Under the pieces are notes generated by a model. That model was not told the origin of the DNA, made no database searches, and was given only the letters and a program-made list of their open reading frames with translations. DNA of 64,000 bases from Microthrixaceae bacterium. Lineage in GTDB: Bacteria; Actinomycetota; Acidimicrobiia; Acidimicrobiales; Microtrichaceae. The stretch is from contig JAMLGM010000001.1 of assembly GCA_023957975.1 (NCBI GenBank), positions 310,001-374,000 of the forward strand, written 5' to 3'. Of the stretch, positions 34,306 through 42,878 are shown piece after piece (the stretch's first letter is position 1; each line of letters opens with the position of its first letter). A program made the translations under genes and the position numbers.

Positions 34306-34782
34306 TCAGGCGCCGCGACGGGCCTCGAAGAACTTGGTGAGGATCCCGGCACACTCCTGTTCGAAAACGCGGGGCCGTACGTCGAATTCGTGGTTCAGCC
34401 TGGGATCGCTGCCCATGTTGTACAACGAGCCGACCGCACCGGCTTTGAGGTCGGCTGCGCCGTACACGACGCCGCCGATCCGTGCAGCCCACATCGCTCC
34501 CGCGCACATCGGGCAGGGTTCGAGGGTGACGACGATCGTCACCTCGTTGAGGCGCCATTCGCCGAGGTTTCGAGCGGCCTGCGCGATGGCGAGCAGTTCG
34601 GCGTGGGCCAGCGGATCCGCATCGATCGTGCGACGGTTGTGGGCGCTCGCGATCACCTCACCGTCGTGGATGGCGAGCGCGCCGATGGGAAGATCCCCCG
34701 CCTCGATCGACGTCGCAGCTACCTCAAGGGCCTGGCGCATGAAACGTTCGGGGTCGGCGAGTACTGCGGGGTCGATGGGCAT
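34306..34782 (-). CDS. tadA: tRNA-specific adenosine deaminase
   Basis: A 158-residue protein with the deaminase zinc site: H60 and catalytic E62 in LAHAEL, C90 and C93 in LEPCPMCAGAM. The extended TNRSNEYxLY-like region and short C-terminal helices match TadA. It converts A34 to inosine in tRNA-Arg(ACG). The ATG at 34782 gives the family N-terminus; longer readings run into the divergent transporter. Location beside tRNA genes, ffs and dnaX is common in bacteria. Confidence 0.9.
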   Translation of the reverse strand: MPIDPAVLADPERFMRQALEVAATSIEAGDLPIGALAIHDGEVIASAHNRRTIDADPLAHAELLAIAQAARNLGEWRLNEVTIVVTLEPCPMCAGAMWAARIGGVVYGAADLKAGAVGSLYNMGSDPRLNHEFDVRPRVFEQECAGILTKFFEARRGA

Positions 34783-34819
34783 GAGGCCGATCGTAGGTGA
34801 CTGATAGCGTGCGCCCGAG

Positions 34820-35668
34820 ATGGTGCTCGCGACCGTGCTCGCTGTGGGATCCGCCGCGATCCATGCGTCGTGGAACCTGCTCATCAAGACCGGACGTGAC
34901 CGCACACTGTCGGGTTGGGGACAGTTCAGCGCCGCGGCGGTCCTTGCAGGGTTGGCGCTGTGTGTCGTCGGATTCCCGGGGCGTGCCGCCGTGCCGTATC
35001 TCGTTGCCACAGCCACGATTCACATCGTGTACGTCGAGTGTCTGGTGGCGGCGTACCACCACGGTGATTTCTCCATCGCGTATCCGATCGCCCGGGGCAG
35101 TGGCGCTGTACTTGCAGCGCTGGCGGCGGTAGTTCTACTCGGAGACTCGATGTCCTCGTTGGCGTGGGCGTCGATCGCAGTGGCGGCCGGCGGGCTGATT
35201 TCTCTGCGCTGGGGTGCTGACCTCACCGATGCTTCCGACTCGCTGGCGATGGTGTTCGCGCTTGGCACCGGCGTGATGATCGCCGCCTACTCCGTGGTCG
35301 ACGCCGCAGGGGCGCGGGCGGTCGACTCGGGTGTCTCCTACGGGTTGGCATCGGTCGGTGCCGCGGGTATGGCGGTGACGCTGGCCAACCTCGCCCGGCC
35401 CAGTCGCCGTCGTCGAGCGGGTGAATTGCTTGTCGATTGGCGCCGACACCTCGCCGGAGGTGCGGGCACGTTGGCGGCGTACACGATGGTGCTGGTGGCG
35501 GTGCGGCGGGCGCCGGTCGGGTACGTGACCATGTTGCGCGAGTCCTCGGTGGTGCTCGGCGCGCTCATCGGCTGGTTGGTGCTTGCCGAGCCGATGGGAT
35601 CGCGCCGTGTCGTGTCATCCGCCGTCGTGCTTGCGGGCCTGGTCGCGCTCGTCGTTGTCGGTGCCTGA
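34820..35668 (+). CDS. EamA-family (drug/metabolite transporter) membrane protein
   Basis: A 282-residue protein with about ten predicted helices arranged as two EamA repeats: one beginning LATVLAVGSAAIHASWNLLIK and the second about residues 150-280 (ALGTGVMIAAYSVVDAAGARAVD, ending VVSSAVVLAGLVALVVVGA). A conserved RAPVGYVTMLRESSVVLGALIGWLVL segment is typical of the second repeat's ninth helix. Substrate unknown. Divergent from tadA. Confidence 0.85.
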   Translation: MVLATVLAVGSAAIHASWNLLIKTGRDRTLSGWGQFSAAAVLAGLALCVVGFPGRAAVPYLVATATIHIVYVECLVAAYHHGDFSIAYPIARGSGAVLAALAAVVLLGDSMSSLAWASIAVAAGGLISLRWGADLTDASDSLAMVFALGTGVMIAAYSVVDAAGARAVDSGVSYGLASVGAAGMAVTLANLARPSRRRRAGELLVDWRRHLAGGAGTLAAYTMVLVAVRRAPVGYVTMLRESSVVLGALIGWLVLAEPMGSRRVVSSAVVLAGLVALVVVGA

Positions 35669-35705
35669 TTCGACCGGGTCGCTCGCCGTGACAAACTGGC
35701 GTCGA

Positions 35706-36566
35706 ATGTCCGCTGGCCCCGCACTCGACGCCATTCTCGTGACCTGTGACGTTTCGCCATGGGCCGAGGCCCAACGGGTAGCCCTGCTCGACGCGCTCGA
35801 GGCGCTTCACTGCAATGTGGAGGTCGCCTCGTGGGACGAGCAGCGGGACTGGGGTTCGGCGGCGGGCATCGTGGTGGTCAGTCCGTTCAACACCGCGCCG
35901 CTCCACGATGAATTCCTCGCGTGGGTCGAGCGGTGCGAGGAACAGGCCACGCTGGTCAATTCGGCGGCGTTGTTGAACTTGGACTCACATCGACGGTACC
36001 TGTTCGATCTCGAGGCGGCGGGTGTGCCGATCGTGGCGACGCGTCAGGTGGCGGGGGATGCTCCGTGGCAGTTCCAACGGGCGGTGTTGCGCCGTTTCGA
36101 AGGGACCGTCGTGATGAAGCCCGCAGTTGCGGCATCGAAGTTCGGCTATGGGATCGGTCCCGCAGACAGCATCGACACGATGGCGCACCTCGAGGCGCTC
36201 TGTCTTCTCGGCGATGCCGTGATTCAGCCGTACATCTCGACCGTCGATACGGTGGGCGTCGCGCAGATCGTGTTACTTCGCGGCGAGGTCCGTCATGCGG
36301 TGCGAAAGGTCCGCGACGTCACGGTGGAGCACACGGTGCAACCCGAGGAGCGTGAGGTCATCGCGGCGGCACTCGACGCCTTGCCGGAGATTCCGGTCGC
36401 GGCGTCGGTGGAACTCGTCTGGGTCGGCGACGAACCGGCGCTGCTGTCGTTCGATCTCGTCGGGCCGAACCTGCACGCCGGCGCTTCCGGCTCGATCGTG
36501 GACCAGTACGCCCGCGTTCTACTCGATACCATCCATCGCCCCCGCATCGGGGTCGTGACGCCCTGA
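35706..36566 (+). CDS. ATP-grasp domain protein (RimK/biotin-carboxylase-like)
   Basis: A 286-residue protein. After an N-terminal Rossmann-like domain (DAILVTCDVSPWAEAQRVALLDALEALHC), the ATP-grasp core shows VVMKPAVAASKFGYG at the B-subdomain, AVIQPYISTV, and the metal-binding strand SVELVWVGDEPALLSFDLVGPNLHAG. The residue set matches ATP-grasp ligases that join amino acids or amines to carboxylates; the substrate cannot be read from sequence. It ends 15 bases before the perfect 52-bp palindrome. Confidence 0.8.
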   Translation: MSAGPALDAILVTCDVSPWAEAQRVALLDALEALHCNVEVASWDEQRDWGSAAGIVVVSPFNTAPLHDEFLAWVERCEEQATLVNSAALLNLDSHRRYLFDLEAAGVPIVATRQVAGDAPWQFQRAVLRRFEGTVVMKPAVAASKFGYGIGPADSIDTMAHLEALCLLGDAVIQPYISTVDTVGVAQIVLLRGEVRHAVRKVRDVTVEHTVQPEEREVIAAALDALPEIPVAASVELVWVGDEPALLSFDLVGPNLHAGASGSIVDQYARVLLDTIHRPRIGVVTP

Positions 36567-36581
36567 CCTTCCCGCCCCACT

Positions 36582-36633
36582 CGTTCTCCGATAACCAGTG
36601 GTCGTGATCACGACCACTGGTTATCGGAGAACG
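36582..36633. repeat. Perfect 52-bp palindrome without a loop
   Basis: The left arm 36582-36607 is the exact reverse complement of 36608-36633, meeting at GTCGTGA|TCACGAC with no spacer. It separates the ATP-grasp gene from the convergent tRNA-Ser gene. There is no U-tract. It could form a cruciform in DNA or a long hairpin terminator in RNA for both flanking genes. Confidence 0.9.
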
Positions 36634-36642
36634 GTCACACAG

Positions 36643-36727
36643 CGGAGACGGTGGGATTCGAACCCACGGTGAGTTGCCCCACACACGCGTTCCAGGCGTG
36701 CCGAATCGTCCGCTCTCGCACGTCTCC
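36643..36727 (-). tRNA. tRNA-Ser (anticodon GGA)
   Basis: An 85-nt class II tRNA. Acceptor GGAGACG pairs with CGTCTCC; discriminator G. Anticodon stem CACGC/GCGTG around CTGGAAC gives GGA. A long variable arm (GTGGGGCAACTCAC region) and T-loop TTCGAAT are present. CCA is not encoded. It begins 10 bases from the perfect palindrome, which may act as its terminator. Confidence 0.92.
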
Positions 36728-36842
36728 AATGAATGTCGGCAGGCATCGTAGCGGCTCAGTCACGTCGGAGCGAAGGCGGTGCCGACTCACACGAGATGGC
36801 ACCGGTGTCGGGCTCCGCTACACTTGCCACCGGTCCGTGCTC

Positions 36843-36956
36843 TGGTGAGACGGTCGGGTCCTGTGCAACGTCGGTCCGTGAACCGGGTCAGGGTCGGAAG
36901 GCAGCAGCCCTCAGCGATTTCCGGTGGGTGCCGCAGATCGCCTGACCGTCTCACCA
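36843..36956 (+). ncRNA. ffs: Signal recognition particle RNA (4.5S/small SRP RNA)
   Basis: The ends TGGTGAGACGGTC and GACCGTCTCACCA pair perfectly, enclosing the conserved domain IV: CCGTGAACCGGGTCAGG then GTCGGAAGGCAGCAGCC with the GGAA tetraloop and the asymmetric loop that binds Ffh. Adjacent to dnaX-ybaB-recR, the usual bacterial arrangement. A likely -10 element TACACT sits at 36819-36824. The RNA scaffolds Ffh for co-translational membrane targeting. Confidence 0.95.
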
Positions 36957-37004
36957 GGGTCCGGGCCGATGCAATTTTCGGTCATCGATGCTTCCTGCGC
37001 ACCG

Positions 37005-37874
37005 TCAGGCGGCAACGAGCCACAGCAGCAACAGGTTCGCCGAGTTGAAGATGGCGTGCGCGATGACCGCCGCGCCGAGCCGTCCGGTCGCCTTGGTGAT
37101 GATGCCCAGACACAGGCCCAGGACGGAGAGCGACAGAATCAGATTGACGTTGCCCCAACCCTGATCCGGGGTGAAATGCATCGAGCCGAAGATCACCGAT
37201 TGGACGATGAGCGACGGCCAGGTTCCCAGCTTGTCAAGGAGCCCGCGAAGCATGGCGCCGCGAAACAGCAGTTCCTCGGTGATCGGAGCGAGTAGACCCG
37301 CCAGGACCAACAGGAACAGGAAGTAACCACCGGAGATGCCGTCGGCCCCGACCCCCTCCAGGTTGGACCCGGTTTCGGCACCGAAACCCAGCGTCAACAG
37401 GTTGATCACGATCATCGCTGCGTACATGACGACCGCCGTGACCACACCGAGCGGGAGGTCGATCCACCGCACCCTTACCCCGATCGATCGCAGCGCTCCG
37501 CGCGAACCCCAGTGGTGAGCACACGCCAGGGCGACCGCCGGCATACCCAACACCGACATCACCAGCACCACGAGCCCGAGAACCGCAGTTCCCAGACCCA
37601 TCTCGTCGGCGGAACCGGCGACCCACAGCTGGGTGGCGAACATCGCGACCATGAAGACCGCAGTGACGATCGCCGCGGGGAACCGGATCGGTGTCAGTGG
37701 CGGCCACCATCGTTCGGGGGCCTCGTCGGGATCCGACACCGCGTTCGGTGGGATCGGGGACCAGGTGGCAGCCGGATCGATCCAGCGGTACCCATCCCAC
37801 CAGAGCCACCGGCCGACGCCTGGCTGGAAGTGCCACCCGGGCGGGGCGACTGGCGGGGATCCGGGCATCGACAT
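37005..37874 (-). CDS. CPBP-family intramembrane metalloprotease
   Basis: A 289-residue membrane protein. A Pro/Trp-rich cytoplasmic N-terminus (PPGWHFQPGVGRWLWWDGYRW, a short DUF2510-like segment) precedes about eight helices. The CPBP motifs are present: ITEELLFRG (EExxxR), SVIFGSMHF (FxxxH) and AHAIFNSAN (HxxxN). Family members process prenylated or membrane peptides, or act in bacteriocin immunity; the substrate here is unknown. It is convergent with the SRP RNA gene and divergent from dnaX. Confidence 0.88.
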   Translation of the reverse strand: MSMPGSPPVAPPGWHFQPGVGRWLWWDGYRWIDPAATWSPIPPNAVSDPDEAPERWWPPLTPIRFPAAIVTAVFMVAMFATQLWVAGSADEMGLGTAVLGLVVLVMSVLGMPAVALACAHHWGSRGALRSIGVRVRWIDLPLGVVTAVVMYAAMIVINLLTLGFGAETGSNLEGVGADGISGGYFLFLLVLAGLLAPITEELLFRGAMLRGLLDKLGTWPSLIVQSVIFGSMHFTPDQGWGNVNLILSLSVLGLCLGIITKATGRLGAAVIAHAIFNSANLLLLWLVAA

Positions 37875-37981
37875 GTCACCAGGATACGGACGGGGAGTCG
37901 GCGGTCCGATCGCGAGCCTGCGTGCCGTGCATGATTCGAGTCGTCCACTGGCCACCGCCTGCTCACCGGTGTGGACCCCGG

Positions 37982-37987
37982 TAGATT
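37982..37987 (+). promoter_or_regulatory. -10 element placing the dnaX transcript start at its start codon
   Basis: TAGATT ends 6 bases before the ATG at 37994 (or 3 before the GTG at 37991). There is no ribosome site between, so the dnaX mRNA is probably leaderless. Confidence 0.55.
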
Positions 37988-37993
37988 GTCGTG

Positions 37994-40009
37994 ATGGCCC
38001 ATCAGTCGCTCTATCGCCGGTATCGACCGCGTCGCTTCGCCGATGTTCGCGGCCAGGGCCATGTCATCAAGGCACTGCGAAACGCGGTCGCTCAGGGCAC
38101 CGAAGGCCATGCCTACCTGTTCTCGGGGCCCCGCGGAACCGGCAAGACCTCGACCGCGCGGATCCTCGCCAAGGCGCTGAATTGTCCCAACCTCGTCGAC
38201 GGTGAGCCGTGTGTGGAGTGCGACAGCTGCCGCTCGATCGAAAATGGCTCGAGCTACGACCTGTTCGAACTCGACGCTGCGTCGAACAACGGCGTCGATG
38301 CGATGCGCGACCTGATCAGCCGAACGGTCGTGGGGTCGCCGGGGCGGACCAAGGTGTACATCCTCGACGAGGTGCACATGTTGTCGCCGGCGGCGTCCAA
38401 CGCATTGCTCAAAACACTCGAAGAGCCGCCGGATCACGTCGTGTTCGTACTCGCCACGACCGATCCGCAAAAAGTGCTCCCGACCATTCGCAGCCGAACC
38501 CAGCATTTCGAGTTCTCATTGCTGTCCGCGAACGAACTCGCCGACTACGTGCGGTGGATCGGCACCGATGCGGGCCTCGACATCGACGAGACCGCGGTCG
38601 AACACGTGGTTCGCCATGGTCGCGGATCGGCCCGCGACACGTTGTCGGCACTCGACATGGTGGTCGCCGCCGGCGGGGTGAGCGACCGGGCCGACTCGGT
38701 CGATGAGATCGTCGCCGCGCTGAGCGGGCGAGATACCGGCCGCGTGATGTCGGCGATCGCGGACGCTGTGGCACAGGGCCGCGAGCCGCGGGTGCTCGCG
38801 GAGAACCTTCTGACCACGCTACGCGACGCGTTTCTCACATCGGTCCACGCGACCCTCGATCATCTCTCGGACGCGGATCAGACCAAGATGGCAGAGACGG
38901 CAGCAGCGCTTGGCACGGCGACCATCACCAGGGCGCTTGAATCCATCGGTGCGGCGATCGTCGAGATGCGTCAGGCGGCGGATCCCCGTGTGCCCCTCGA
39001 GGTGGCGCTGATCAGACTGACGACACCGAGTGCATCTGCGGACCTCGACGACCTGCTGCAACGCATCGAGGACCTCGAGCGCCGAGTTGCCCGAGGCGCA
39101 GGCTCGGCAGGTCCGGCCGCCATCGACGCTGACGCATCGGATCAGCGAGCGAACACGCCAATCGACTCGCCGAACGACGCACCCCGTGGAGCGCCCTCCG
39201 CTCCGGCTGCCCCGCAGAGGCCCGTCGCTCCGGGAGCGGCGTCGAGCCCTGCCGACATCCGGGCGCAGCTTGCGGCCCGCAAGAATCCCGGCGGTCCCAC
39301 TTCAGCGCCGCCGATTCCGTCACGTCGCGCCACCGGTGCCGCCGGTGCCGCCGGTGCCGCCGGGGACGACCCTGCCACACGTCGGCCACCCGAGCCGCCC
39401 CAGGCCGCGGCCGCCGTATCCGCCCCGCCCACCGTCGCAGCGGAGGAATCGGACCGACCTCAAACAGTCGCCGGTTCCGGGGCCCCGGTCACGCTCGAGC
39501 AGCTCGCGGCGGTGATGGCCGAGTCGGTCATCCCAACCTTGGGCGGGATGAACAAGTCGCTGTTCAACGCCGGGCGCTTCGTCGGTGAGCGCGATGGCAT
39601 GTGGGAGTTCGCCCTCGACAACGCTCCGGAACGCGTGGTGAGCCGGGCCCAGGGGGCGATCGGCGATATCGAGGCCATCCTTGCGTCTCGGCTGGGCGTG
39701 GCGGTGCGGGTGCATCTGACGAGCACCACGGCGGGTGCTTCACCACAGGCCATTCGACGTGACGTCGGACCGGCTTCGACGCCGGCCGCGCCGGCGAGCC
39801 AGTCGAGCGGTGAACGCAGCGCGGCTGGCCCGCCCGCCACCACCGCAGCGGTCTCGCCCGAGGACGCGGCACCGCACGATGAAGATGACGACGAATATGT
39901 CGACATCGATGTCCATGAACTCGAAGACGCAAACGACACGGCAATCTCCGGCCTCGACAAGGTCATAGCGGCCTTTCCCGGCGCGGTGGTGATGGAGGAG
40001 GACCAATGA
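37994..40009 (+). CDS. dnaX: DNA polymerase III subunits gamma and tau
   Basis: A 671-residue clamp-loader subunit. The N-terminus [15 protein letters not shown] is family-typical. Walker A is GPRGTGKTS (Lys51), four zinc cysteines are at about 64, 73, 76 and 79, and the DEVH Walker B is in [26 protein letters not shown]. The AAA+ part ends near residue 350. The C-terminal half is a long disordered Ala/Pro linker with a 9-nt tandem repeat (GGTGCCGCC x3 at 39335-39361) and an acidic tail. No E. coli-type slippery frameshift site at the expected place. Starts a cluster with ybaB and recR. Confidence 0.95.
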   Translation: MAHQSLYRRYRPRRFADVRGQGHVIKALRNAVAQGTEGHAYLFSGPRGTGKTSTARILAKALNCPNLVDGEPCVECDSCRSIENGSSYDLFELDAASNNGVDAMRDLISRTVVGSPGRTKVYILDEVHMLSPAASNALLKTLEEPPDHVVFVLATTDPQKVLPTIRSRTQHFEFSLLSANELADYVRWIGTDAGLDIDETAVEHVVRHGRGSARDTLSALDMVVAAGGVSDRADSVDEIVAALSGRDTGRVMSAIADAVAQGREPRVLAENLLTTLRDAFLTSVHATLDHLSDADQTKMAETAAALGTATITRALESIGAAIVEMRQAADPRVPLEVALIRLTTPSASADLDDLLQRIEDLERRVARGAGSAGPAAIDADASDQRANTPIDSPNDAPRGAPSAPAAPQRPVAPGAASSPADIRAQLAARKNPGGPTSAPPIPSRRATGAAGAAGAAGDDPATRRPPEPPQAAAAVSAPPTVAAEESDRPQTVAGSGAPVTLEQLAAVMAESVIPTLGGMNKSLFNAGRFVGERDGMWEFALDNAPERVVSRAQGAIGDIEAILASRLGVAVRVHLTSTTAGASPQAIRRDVGPASTPAAPASQSSGERSAAGPPATTAAVSPEDAAPHDEDDDEYVDIDVHELEDANDTAISGLDKVIAAFPGAVVMEEDQ

Positions 40010-40377
40010 CCGACGATTCGAACAACCCGCTCGGCGGGCTCGACCTTGGCGCGTTGCTCGGTGCCGCTCAGAACATGCAGGCACAGATGCACGAGAGCCA
40101 GCAGCGACTCGCCGAGACCGTGGTCGAAGGCAGCGCGGCGGGTGGACTCGTCAAGGTGGGGGTCACCGCAGCGTTCCAGTTCGAACACGTCGTGATCGAC
40201 CCCGAGGCCATCAACCCGCAGGACACCTCCGAGCTGGAGGATCTGGTGTTGGCGGCGCTCCGAGACGCTGCCAACCAGATCGCCGAGTTGCAGGCAGCCG
40301 CGAACCCGCTGGCCGGGTTGGGAGATTCGCTCGGTGGCTCACTGGGCGGTCTCGGCGGTCTCCTCGGCGGAGCCTGA
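40006..40377 (+). CDS. ybaB: YbaB/EbfC nucleoid-associated protein
   Basis: A 123-residue protein. The family helix [27 protein letters not shown] is followed by the strand region [25 protein letters not shown] and a helix, then a Gly-rich tail ([22 protein letters not shown]). Dimers bind DNA as bundles. It overlaps dnaX by 4 bases and its stop overlaps recR (TGATG), confirming a three-gene operon. Confidence 0.93.
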   Translation: MTDDSNNPLGGLDLGALLGAAQNMQAQMHESQQRLAETVVEGSAAGGLVKVGVTAAFQFEHVVIDPEAINPQDTSELEDLVLAALRDAANQIAELQAAANPLAGLGDSLGGSLGGLGGLLGGA

Positions 40378-40997
40378 TGGCCGACTACGCCCAGTCGATT
40401 CAGGAGTTGATCGACGCGTTTGGTCGCCTTCCCGGGGTTGGCCCGAAGTCGGCACAGCGCATTGCCTTTCATTTGCTGAAGGTCGACAAGGCTGAATCCC
40501 AGCGCCTGATAGCGGCCATCGCGGCGGCGATCGACAAGGTCGGATTCTGCGACCGCTGTTTCAACTTCGCGGAAGCCGAACTGTGCGCGATCTGCGCCGA
40601 TCCAGGCCGTGACGCTCATCTCATCTGCGTGGTCGAGGAACCCCGAGACGTCGTCGCCATCGAGCGCACTCGAGAGTTCAAGGGCCGCTATCACGTTCTC
40701 GGAGGGGCGATCGACCACCTCCAAGGCGTCGGCCCAGAGCAATTGAAGATCCGCGAGCTGCTCACCAGGATCGGTGCCGAGGAGGTCACCGAGGTGATCC
40801 TGTGCACCAACCCCAACATCGAGGGCGAGGCCACCGCGCTGTATCTCCAGCGGATGTTGCAGATACCGGATCTGACGGTGTCGAGGATCGCGAGCGGTCT
40901 GCCGGTGGGCGGAGACCTCGAGTACGCCGACGAATTGACGCTCGGTCGAGCGTTGGAGGGTCGACGGGTCATCGGGGAGCAGGCTGGCGCGAGGTAA
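40377..40997 (+). CDS. recR: Recombination mediator RecR
   Basis: A 206-residue protein of the normal length. N-terminal helix-hairpin-helix [17 protein letters not shown], a Cys4 zinc finger ([22 protein letters not shown]) and a Toprim domain ([17 protein letters not shown] and [19 protein letters not shown]). Loads RecA at gaps together with RecO/RecF. Last gene of the operon before the RidA-like gene. Confidence 0.95.
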   Translation: MADYAQSIQELIDAFGRLPGVGPKSAQRIAFHLLKVDKAESQRLIAAIAAAIDKVGFCDRCFNFAEAELCAICADPGRDAHLICVVEEPRDVVAIERTREFKGRYHVLGGAIDHLQGVGPEQLKIRELLTRIGAEEVTEVILCTNPNIEGEATALYLQRMLQIPDLTVSRIASGLPVGGDLEYADELTLGRALEGRRVIGEQAGAR

Positions 40998-41007
40998 CGT
41001 CGCCCCC

Positions 41008-41415
41008 ATGTCCGCAGAACGTCAGCTGATCTCCTCCGGCTCACCCTGGGAACTCACCTACGGCTACTCACGGGCCGTGAGATTCGGCAGCCGCGTGTTC
41101 GTCGCCGGCACGGCGCCGCAGTACGAGGACGGAGTATGCCCGCAGGACCCGATACTGCAGGCGCGCCGATGTTTCGAGATCGTGGAAAAGGCGCTCGCAG
41201 ATGCTGGCGCGTCGTTCAAAGACGTTGTGCGCACGCGGATGTACCTCGTCGATGTGGGCGATTTCGATGCGGTCGCGGCGGTGCACGGCGAAATTTTCCA
41301 CGACGTCCGTCCGGCGAACACCACCGTGGTCGTCGCGGCGCTGCTGGACCCGGCGTGGAAGGTTGAAGTCGAGGTCGAGGCCATCATCAACAAGGACCGC
41401 TCGCCCCATTTCTGA
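41008..41415 (+). CDS. RidA-family protein without the conserved arginine
   Basis: A 135-residue member of the RidA/YjgF/YER057c family: LISSGSPWELTYGYSRAVRFG, a central FKDVVRTRMYLVDVGDF and the closing ANTTVVVAALLDPAWKVEVEVEAI. In imine-deaminating RidA the last segment begins P-A-R; here it is P-A-N, so the catalytic Arg is an Asn. It therefore probably belongs to a non-deaminating Rid subgroup. It starts 10 bases after recR and may be co-transcribed. Confidence 0.82.
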   Translation: MSAERQLISSGSPWELTYGYSRAVRFGSRVFVAGTAPQYEDGVCPQDPILQARRCFEIVEKALADAGASFKDVVRTRMYLVDVGDFDAVAAVHGEIFHDVRPANTTVVVAALLDPAWKVEVEVEAIINKDRSPHF

Positions 41416-41485
41416 CCATCTCTGAGCCGCTGAGGTCGTCGGTCGAGTGGTCGCGCCGCTGGCACCGCCTTGGGAGGCGTGGTGG

Positions 41486-42793
41486 TCAGGAGGCCGTGTC
41501 GTCGAAGACGTAGAGGCTTCCGCCGTAACAGGCCACCCATACCCGGTTGTCGGTACGGTCGTAGGTGATGCCGATCGGGTGATGACCGGTCGGCAGGCGT
41601 TGAATCTGGGTCATATCCGAGGTGCGAATCTTGCTGACCGCGTCCGAGTCGTAGTTCACCACGTACAACGAGCGGCCGTCGGGCGCGATGGTCATCGAGC
41701 GGGGTTGGCTCGGGGAGGCAACCTTGGCAACGACGGTGCGGGTGGCCACGTCGATCTTGGCGACCTTGCCCTCACCGTTCAGCGTCGCGTAGAGAAACTC
41801 CCCGGCGGGGTCCAACACGAGATGTCGGGGACCCTGGCCGACTCCGGTGATCCACTGCACCGAGTCGTCGACGAGGTTGACCACGGCGATGTCCTTGGTT
41901 CCCATCACCGCCACGAACACGGTCGTGTTGTCGGGCATCACGGCGATGCCGCGGGGGAAACGACCGATCGGGATCCGACGGGTCTCTTTGCCCGTGGCGG
42001 CGTCGACCACGCTGAGGTCGTACCCACACCAGTTGGTGGTGAGCACCGTTGCGTCATCAGGGGTGACCGCCACGTACTTCGGAACCGGCCCAACCTCGAT
42101 GACCTGATCGATCTCCAAGCTCGCGGTGTCGACGCGGTACAGGTACGAGTTGTCCCACGATCCCTTGCTGCACTTGTCGTTTCCCGGATTGGAAAAGCCA
42201 GGGCCGGACATCTCGTAGTTGGAGACATAGGCCTTTGTGCCGTCGTGGGAGAACGCCATCTCGACCGGTGAGCCGGTCGTTGTCCCCGCGTGGTCCGGAT
42301 ACCCCCAGTCGGCCGGGTTGATCGAGTCGGGGATCGACTTCACGAGCGCGAACGACCGGTCGTACACCGTGATCGTGTGGCTGTACATCATGTTCTGGGC
42401 GAAGAACAGCCCGTTCGCCGAGGCTTCGATCGACTTGGGGGTGAGCGGCCCATCGGTGATGACCGAGAGCTTGGCCATCTGGCGCTGATCCGATGGCACC
42501 GGGTGCAGCACCGCCGGAGCCGCGGCCTCGACCGTCGAGTCGATCACGGCTGGATCATCGCCGTCGGTCGCCGGGTCGGTGCTCGACTGTTCAGGTGGCC
42601 CAGCCGGAGCGTCCGCCGCTTCGGCCTCGCCAGACGTCGCGTCAGCGGTTGCGACCTGAAGGGCAGCATGGTCGGACTTGTCCTCAGCAGTGACCTCGTA
42701 GGCGCCGACGCACCCGCTGCAGACCACGACGACGCCAGCGGACAGTGCCGCGAGTCGGGTCGCGAGGTTGGGACCGCGGCGGGTTCGAATCAC
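41486..42793 (-). CDS. Lipoprotein with YVTN/YncE-type beta-propeller
   Basis: A 435-residue exported protein. The signal segment ends VVVVCSGCVGAYE, with a cysteine lipobox; a Thr/Ala/Pro/Asp-rich linker of about 80 residues follows. The rest is a seven-bladed propeller with repeated units such as PKYVAVTPDDATVLTTNW, PRGIAVMPDNTTVFVAVMG, PRSMTIAPDGRSLYVVNY and PIGITYDRTDNRVWVACYGG. No catalytic motif; such propellers bind ligands or partner proteins at the surface. The GTG start at 42793 puts the signal peptide at the N-terminus. Downstream of the sulfatase gene and possibly expressed with it. Confidence 0.82.
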   Translation of the reverse strand: MIRTRRGPNLATRLAALSAGVVVVCSGCVGAYEVTAEDKSDHAALQVATADATSGEAEAADAPAGPPEQSSTDPATDGDDPAVIDSTVEAAAPAVLHPVPSDQRQMAKLSVITDGPLTPKSIEASANGLFFAQNMMYSHTITVYDRSFALVKSIPDSINPADWGYPDHAGTTTGSPVEMAFSHDGTKAYVSNYEMSGPGFSNPGNDKCSKGSWDNSYLYRVDTASLEIDQVIEVGPVPKYVAVTPDDATVLTTNWCGYDLSVVDAATGKETRRIPIGRFPRGIAVMPDNTTVFVAVMGTKDIAVVNLVDDSVQWITGVGQGPRHLVLDPAGEFLYATLNGEGKVAKIDVATRTVVAKVASPSQPRSMTIAPDGRSLYVVNYDSDAVSKIRTSDMTQIQRLPTGHHPIGITYDRTDNRVWVACYGGSLYVFDDTAS

Positions 42794-42878
42794 GGCGACA
42801 GTCTTGCATCCGCCGTCGCCGGCCAGCGACGTGGTGGGCTCACACCATGGTTCCGCACCGAGGTTCGGCGACGGTCGG

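Noticed and set aside
38460..38480. Short A-run in dnaX as a possible gamma/tau frameshift site
   Set aside because: It lies near codon 160, not at the end of the AAA+ region, and lacks the A-AAA-AAG slippery pattern and stem.
39335..39361. Three 9-nt tandem repeats in dnaX as a regulatory repeat
   Set aside because: They simply encode Gly-Ala-Ala units in the disordered linker.
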